Below, piece after piece: positions 60,289-64,000 of a DNA stretch of 64,000 bases (its first letter is position 1; each line of letters starts with the position of its first letter). The stretch is from contig CAVAMJ010000004.1 in assembly GCA_963589785.1 (NCBI GenBank), positions 1-64,000 of the forward strand. Direction: 5' to 3'. The position numbers were made by a program, and so were the translations under genes. The notes beneath the pieces were generated by a model. That model was not told the DNA's origin, did no database searches, and saw nothing but the letters and a program-made list of their open reading frames with translations. This DNA is from SIG603 sp963589785 (GTDB lineage Bacteria; Bacillota; Clostridia; Oscillospirales; Acutalibacteraceae).

Positions 60289-62229
60289 ATGAAAACAATG
60301 CTTCCTTTTGCTTTGGTTCTGCTTCCGTTTATCGGTGCGTTTTTCTCGGGAATTATCGGAACGAAAAACGAAAAGGCAAGGGATTATTTTGCTGACCTTG
60401 TTGTTATCGTCGAGTTCGTGATAATGACCTATTCATTCATAATATACAGCGTGACATACGGTGACTACTGCCATGTCGGCGAGATTTGCGGTCTTGGACT
60501 GAACTTCACCTTTGACGGCTTCAGACTTCTTTACGGTCTTGTTGCCGCTTTCATGTGGATGATGACCACGATACTCTCGAGGGAATATTTCGCACATCAC
60601 GACAACAGAAACCGTTTTTACATTTTCATGCTCCTCACGCTCGGAGCAACGATGGGAGTTTTTCTCTCGTCGGATTTGTTCACAACATTCATTTTCTTCG
60701 AGATCATGAGCTTCACCTCATATGTTTGGGTGGCTCAGGAGGAAACTCCCGATGCGCTTCGTGCGGCGGCAACTTACTTAGGCGTTGCGGTGATCGGCGG
60801 ACTTGTCATGCTTATGGGTATCTTTATGCTGTACTATAAGCTTGGCACTCTCGAGATGGACAAGTTGCTCTCTGCTTCTTCTGCCGTCACAAACAAAGCT
60901 TATCTCTATGTAGCCGGTGCGTTCCTTACATTCGGCTTCGGAGCAAAGGCGGGCGCATTTCCGCTTCACATTTGGCTTCCTAAGGCTCATCCCGTTGCAC
61001 CGGCACCCGCAAGCGCACTTCTTTCGGGTATACTCACGAAGTCGGGCGTTTTCGGTGTGATAGTCGTAAGCTTCAATATATTCCTTGGTGATGCCGCATG
61101 GGGCAAGTGGATACTTGCAATCGGCGTGCTCACAATGTTCGGCGGTGCAATTCTTGCCGTTTTCTCGGTTGACCTCAAGAGAACGCTTGCGTGCTCGTCC
61201 ATGTCGCAGATAGGATTTATATTGATAGGAATAGGCACGGCGAATATTCTTCACGAGGAAATCTTCCTTGCCGTGCACGGCTCACTTCTTCACATGGTGA
61301 ACCATTCGCTTATCAAGCTTGTTCTCTTCATGGCGGCCGGTGTTGTTTACATGAACACCCATGCGCTTGAGCTCAACGATATTCGAGGCTTTGGCAGAAA
61401 GAAACCGGCATTGATGATATTCTTCCTTGTGGGCGCACTTGCAATCGGCGGAATTCCGATGTTCGGCGGCTACATAAGCAAGACTCTTCTTCACGAGAGT
61501 ATTCTTTTGTGCGAGTTCGGCGGAAAATACAACTGGACTAAAATAGTCGAGTGGATATTCCTTTTCAGCGGCGGTCTCACCGTAGCTTATATGACTAAGC
61601 TTTTTGTGGCGGTTTTTGTCGAGAAGAATGAGGACGAAAAGGTTCAGAAAAAGTTTGACGAAAACAAGAAATACATGAACCGTGAATCGTTCTTTGCGCT
61701 CGGCGGCTCTGCTCTGGTGCTTTTTGTCTGGGGACTTTTCCCGTATGAATTCATGGACAAGGCGGCGAAGCTCGGAGAAAGCTTCTTCGATTATTCGGGT
61801 GAAACGGTGAAAATCAATTACTTCAGCCTCGAAAATCTAAAGGGTGCTTTCATCTCGATTGCGATAGGAGCGATAGTTTACCTTGTTGTTGTGAGAATGC
61901 TTCTCATGAAGAACAAGAGATATGTGAACCTCTGGCCGAAGTGGTGGGACACTGAGGATTATATCTACCGTCCGCTTTTGCTTATCGTCATTCCGAATGT
62001 TCTCACATTCTTCTGCCGCATTTGCGACAGCCTTATCGATATGATAGTCTGGGGACTTAGAAAGACTATTTATAAAGATTCAAAAATACCTTGGCTTAAG
62101 AGACCTAAGAATATGAAATATCAGTACATGAGAGAAACCTCAAGCATTATTCAAAGAAGTATTTCTTACGGATTTATGCTTTTCGGTCTCGGACTTATTG
62201 TCACGGTGCTTTATCTCATATTGGCTTAA
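60289..62229 (+). CDS. Proton-conducting antiporter-like subunit 4 (large, NuoL/MrpA-like)
   Basis: The product is 646 aa and is the largest of the four. It has FIFFEIMSFTSYVWV, GAKAGAFPLHIWLPKAHPVAPAPAS and KRTLACSSMSQIGFILIG in the core. A C-terminal extension of ~170 residues contains extra spans and a charged linker, reminiscent of the NuoL lateral helix. AAGGAGG precedes the ATG. It ends the operon. Confidence 0.87.
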   Translation: MKTMLPFALVLLPFIGAFFSGIIGTKNEKARDYFADLVVIVEFVIMTYSFIIYSVTYGDYCHVGEICGLGLNFTFDGFRLLYGLVAAFMWMMTTILSREYFAHHDNRNRFYIFMLLTLGATMGVFLSSDLFTTFIFFEIMSFTSYVWVAQEETPDALRAAATYLGVAVIGGLVMLMGIFMLYYKLGTLEMDKLLSASSAVTNKAYLYVAGAFLTFGFGAKAGAFPLHIWLPKAHPVAPAPASALLSGILTKSGVFGVIVVSFNIFLGDAAWGKWILAIGVLTMFGGAILAVFSVDLKRTLACSSMSQIGFILIGIGTANILHEEIFLAVHGSLLHMVNHSLIKLVLFMAAGVVYMNTHALELNDIRGFGRKKPALMIFFLVGALAIGGIPMFGGYISKTLLHESILLCEFGGKYNWTKIVEWIFLFSGGLTVAYMTKLFVAVFVEKNEDEKVQKKFDENKKYMNRESFFALGGSALVLFVWGLFPYEFMDKAAKLGESFFDYSGETVKINYFSLENLKGAFISIAIGAIVYLVVVRMLLMKNKRYVNLWPKWWDTEDYIYRPLLLIVIPNVLTFFCRICDSLIDMIVWGLRKTIYKDSKIPWLKRPKNMKYQYMRETSSIIQRSISYGFMLFGLGLIVTVLYLILA

Positions 62230-62247
62230 CTTAAAATTTAATTTTAA

Positions 62248-62294
62248 AATCGAGTCGTACGCAGATTTAAATGCGTTCGGCTCGATTTCTTTTT
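62248..62294 (+). terminator. Terminator of the antiporter operon
   Basis: AATCGAG-T-CG-T-ACGCA pairs with TGCGT-T-CG-G-CTCGATT, an 8-nt loop, followed by TTCTTTTT. Confidence 0.85.
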
Positions 62295-62318
62295 GCGAGA
62301 AAACAGGGGAAATAAGAT

Positions 62319-62347
62319 TTGAATAGCTATTCTCACGGTGATATAAT
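62319..62347 (+). promoter_or_regulatory. Promoter of the C39-like peptidase gene
   Basis: TTGAAT (62319-62324), 17-bp spacer, TATAAT (62342-62347). Confidence 0.75.
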
Positions 62348-62400
62348 CAAAGGTGCAATTATTCGCAAATATACTTTGGGACGGAGGCCACTTGAATACT

Positions 62401-62982
62401 ATGATATATATAAATCAGCTTGAAAGAAAAGATATTCCGTTTGAACATAACCTTGATAACGGCGGAGCGGGAGAGCACTCCAACATTGCCGCCGCAGGCT
62501 GCGGCCCGTGCAGTGTGTGCATGGTTATCAACAATATGACAATGGACACCCCAAGCCTTGAGGATATAATCGCTCTTGTTTACGAGTCAAAAGCAAACAG
62601 AGAGCCGGGAACGGATATGAAGCTTCTGGGCCCGCTTGCCGCCGAGAGATATAATCTTGACTACAAGGAGACTGACAGCGTGGGCGAGCTTATCACTCAT
62701 CTTCAAAACGGCGGAATGGCAGTCGCAAATGTTGGCGGTGACAGAGAAAATCACATAGGTGTTTTTTCGCACGGAGGACATTACATTGCGGTCATCGGCT
62801 TTGTGAATTCTGAATTCTGTATTCTCGATCCGTCATGGAAAGAGGGAAAATTCAGCGAGGACGGAAGAAAAGGACTTGTGAGAGAAAACTATCCGTATCT
62901 TTATTGTTCGCCGGAGGTTCTTGTGCGAGATACAGAGAACAGAACACCGGGTTACTATTTGTTTTCAAGGAAGGTAAAGTAA
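62401..62982 (+). CDS. C39-like (papain-fold) peptidase family protein
   Basis: The product is 193 aa from this ATG. The catalytic set of the peptidase C39-like family is visible: C34 (AAGCGPCSVCMV), H127 (GGHYIAVIGF) and D143 (CILDPS). There is no signal peptide or membrane span, so it is likely cytoplasmic, and no transporter domain is attached. Substrate unknown. GGAGG sits 13 nt before this ATG and 4 nt before a TTG at 62392, which would add three residues, so the start is uncertain. The stop overlaps the next start by one base. Confidence 0.75.
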   Translation: MIYINQLERKDIPFEHNLDNGGAGEHSNIAAAGCGPCSVCMVINNMTMDTPSLEDIIALVYESKANREPGTDMKLLGPLAAERYNLDYKETDSVGELITHLQNGGMAVANVGGDRENHIGVFSHGGHYIAVIGFVNSEFCILDPSWKEGKFSEDGRKGLVRENYPYLYCSPEVLVRDTENRTPGYYLFSRKVK

Positions 62983-63302
62983 TGGCTAGTTACAAGGGCG
63001 AGGGCGGAGCATACGAGATAATCGCTTTTACTATCACCGATATTGACGAGAGCGAAGAAATCTATGAGGGTTATGCTGTTGAGTACGCAGACGAGGAGGA
63101 CATAGAAATTCTCGAAAGCTTTGACGAACTCGGTGAAGCGAACGAGGCTTTTTATTCTGACGAAAAAGCATATTTCAAAACCTTGCAGAAAAAAGAAAAC
63201 GAATGTGACTGCGTTTGCTCATATATAAGAGAGTGTGTGATTTGTGAGAGGGATACTGGAAGAATTTTAGCTGTTTCCCATATTATCCCCGAGGAAAAAT
63301 AA
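62982..63302 (+). CDS. Small acidic protein with C-terminal cysteine cluster, unknown
   Basis: The product is 106 aa and strongly acidic (many Glu/Asp between residues 20 and 60). C75, C77, C79, C85 and C88 lie within 14 residues, then the basic RDTGRILAVSHI end. It might bind zinc or another metal. It overlaps the peptidase gene by one base, so it is co-translated with it and could be its partner or substrate. The binding site is AAGGAAGG. No family recognised. Confidence 0.65.
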   Translation: MASYKGEGGAYEIIAFTITDIDESEEIYEGYAVEYADEEDIEILESFDELGEANEAFYSDEKAYFKTLQKKENECDCVCSYIRECVICERDTGRILAVSHIIPEEK

Positions 63303-63303
63303 A

Positions 63304-64000
63304 ATGACGGTAACGATACTGCTTATCAAAAAGATAGTTTCGCTTTTCATCATTATGATGATAGGCGTTCTGATAGTAAGGCTTAAGCTTTTGAAGGCAG
63401 AGGACTCCAGGCCTTTGTCGGTTCTTATGCTATATGCCGTTGTGCCGTGCACGATACTGAACGCTTTTCAGGTGGACTACACCCCGGAGGTTCTGAAAGG
63501 TCTTGCTTTGGCGGCGGCTTGCGCACTTTTTACGCATATTTTCTGGCTTATTTTGATAGGCGTTCTAAAGAAAACGCTCAAAACCGATGTAATCGAAAAT
63601 ATGTCGATTATGTACACCAACGCCGGCAATTTGATCATTCCCATAGTGACGAGCGTTCTCGGCGAGGACATGGTCATCTATTCTGTCGGCTATATGTCGG
63701 TACAGCTTGTTTTCATTTGGACTCACCTTGTCTCTCAGATGAAGGGAAGCCGAGGGTTCGATATAAAAAAGATAGTCACGAATGTAAATTTAATATTTGT
63801 TTTTATCGGAATAGTCATGTTCCTGACGCAGATTAAATTCCCGTCGTTTGTGGACGATGCTTTAGGCTCAATAAGCGACACGATAGGCCCGCTTGCGATG
63901 ATAGTCATCGGAATGTTAATCGGCGGAGTTGAGATAAAGAAGATAATTAATTATAAGCGAGTTTGGCTTGTTACGCTCCTCAGGCTCATTGTCTTTCCGC
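63304..64000 (+). CDS. AEC-family transporter (auxin efflux carrier type), partial
   Basis: The visible part covers 232 codons and is cut by the window end. There are at least six hydrophobic spans and the family motif YTNAGNLIIPI (~105-115). AEC proteins export or import small organic acids such as malate. It starts one base after the previous stop; no strong binding site is seen, suggesting coupling. Confidence 0.82.
   Translation, partial: MTVTILLIKKIVSLFIIMMIGVLIVRLKLLKAEDSRPLSVLMLYAVVPCTILNAFQVDYTPEVLKGLALAAACALFTHIFWLILIGVLKKTLKTDVIENMSIMYTNAGNLIIPIVTSVLGEDMVIYSVGYMSVQLVFIWTHLVSQMKGSRGFDIKKIVTNVNLIFVFIGIVMFLTQIKFPSFVDDALGSISDTIGPLAMIVIGMLIGGVEIKKIINYKRVWLVTLLRLIVFP

Noticed and set aside
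1..64000. tRNA or rRNA genes, integrases, transposases
   Set aside because: None was recognised on either strand while reading; no mobile element gene supports recent transfer.

Overview
The window comes from a low-to-mid GC Firmicute, most likely a gut clostridium of the Oscillospiraceae/Ruminococcaceae type. This rests on gene order and family content: an S10-spc-alpha ribosomal supercluster with a KOW-domain gene between map and infA, FabT/FabK-type fatty acid synthesis, rimP-nusA-ylxR-ylxQ-infB, and strong AGGAGG ribosome binding sites with occasional TTG/GTG starts. No species is named because none can be proven from the sequence.

Layout. 1-1010 is gene-poor DNA built of diverged direct repeats and short GAA-loop hairpins. 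1116-4253 is a three-gene FAD oxidoreductase/DUF1667 operon, followed by a LURP-one-like gene. 5035-20935 is one uninterrupted ribosomal/secretion/transcription cluster (rpsJ to rplQ, 32 genes including the short rpmD and rpmJ) behind a 330-nt structured leader. hflX runs on the minus strand. 22399-30107 is a fatty-acid synthesis cluster (fabT fabH fabK fabD fabG fabF fabZ accD accA) without acpP, accB or accC. 30116-32266 holds seven very small genes (36-59 aa, mostly single-span membrane proteins) plus an AIM24-family gene under two near-identical promoters; this is the least explained locus in the window. Then come a PucR-family regulator (minus strand) with an attenuator-like leader, a GH42 beta-galactosidase, a PRPP synthetase-like protein, and larC split into overlapping larC1/larC2 behind a structured leader with a terminator. 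pnp, rpsO, a TetR regulator and an orphan ABC ATPase follow. 43698-52603 is the rimP-nusA-infB-rbfA-nrnA-truB-ribF operon, in which IF2 carries sixteen 12-residue repeats. 52809-62294 is a ten-gene Mrp/Mbh-type cation antiporter operon with four consecutive large antiporter-like subunits. The window ends with a C39-like peptidase, a small unknown Cys-cluster protein and a truncated AEC transporter gene.

How it works together: most of the window is core growth machinery (ribosome assembly, transcription, translation initiation, lipid synthesis, RNA decay). Several of these operons have 5' leaders that can fold into terminators or mutually exclusive stems (rpsJ, rimP, larC, pucR, pnp, rpsO), which points to heavy use of RNA-level control. 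The accessory parts are the repeat region, the small-membrane-protein/AIM24 locus, sugar use (GH42), the nickel-pincer cofactor gene larC and the multi-subunit ion antiporter.

All functional calls come from reading protein motifs, gene order and DNA signals by eye. No database search or folding program was run, and RNA structures were paired by hand.
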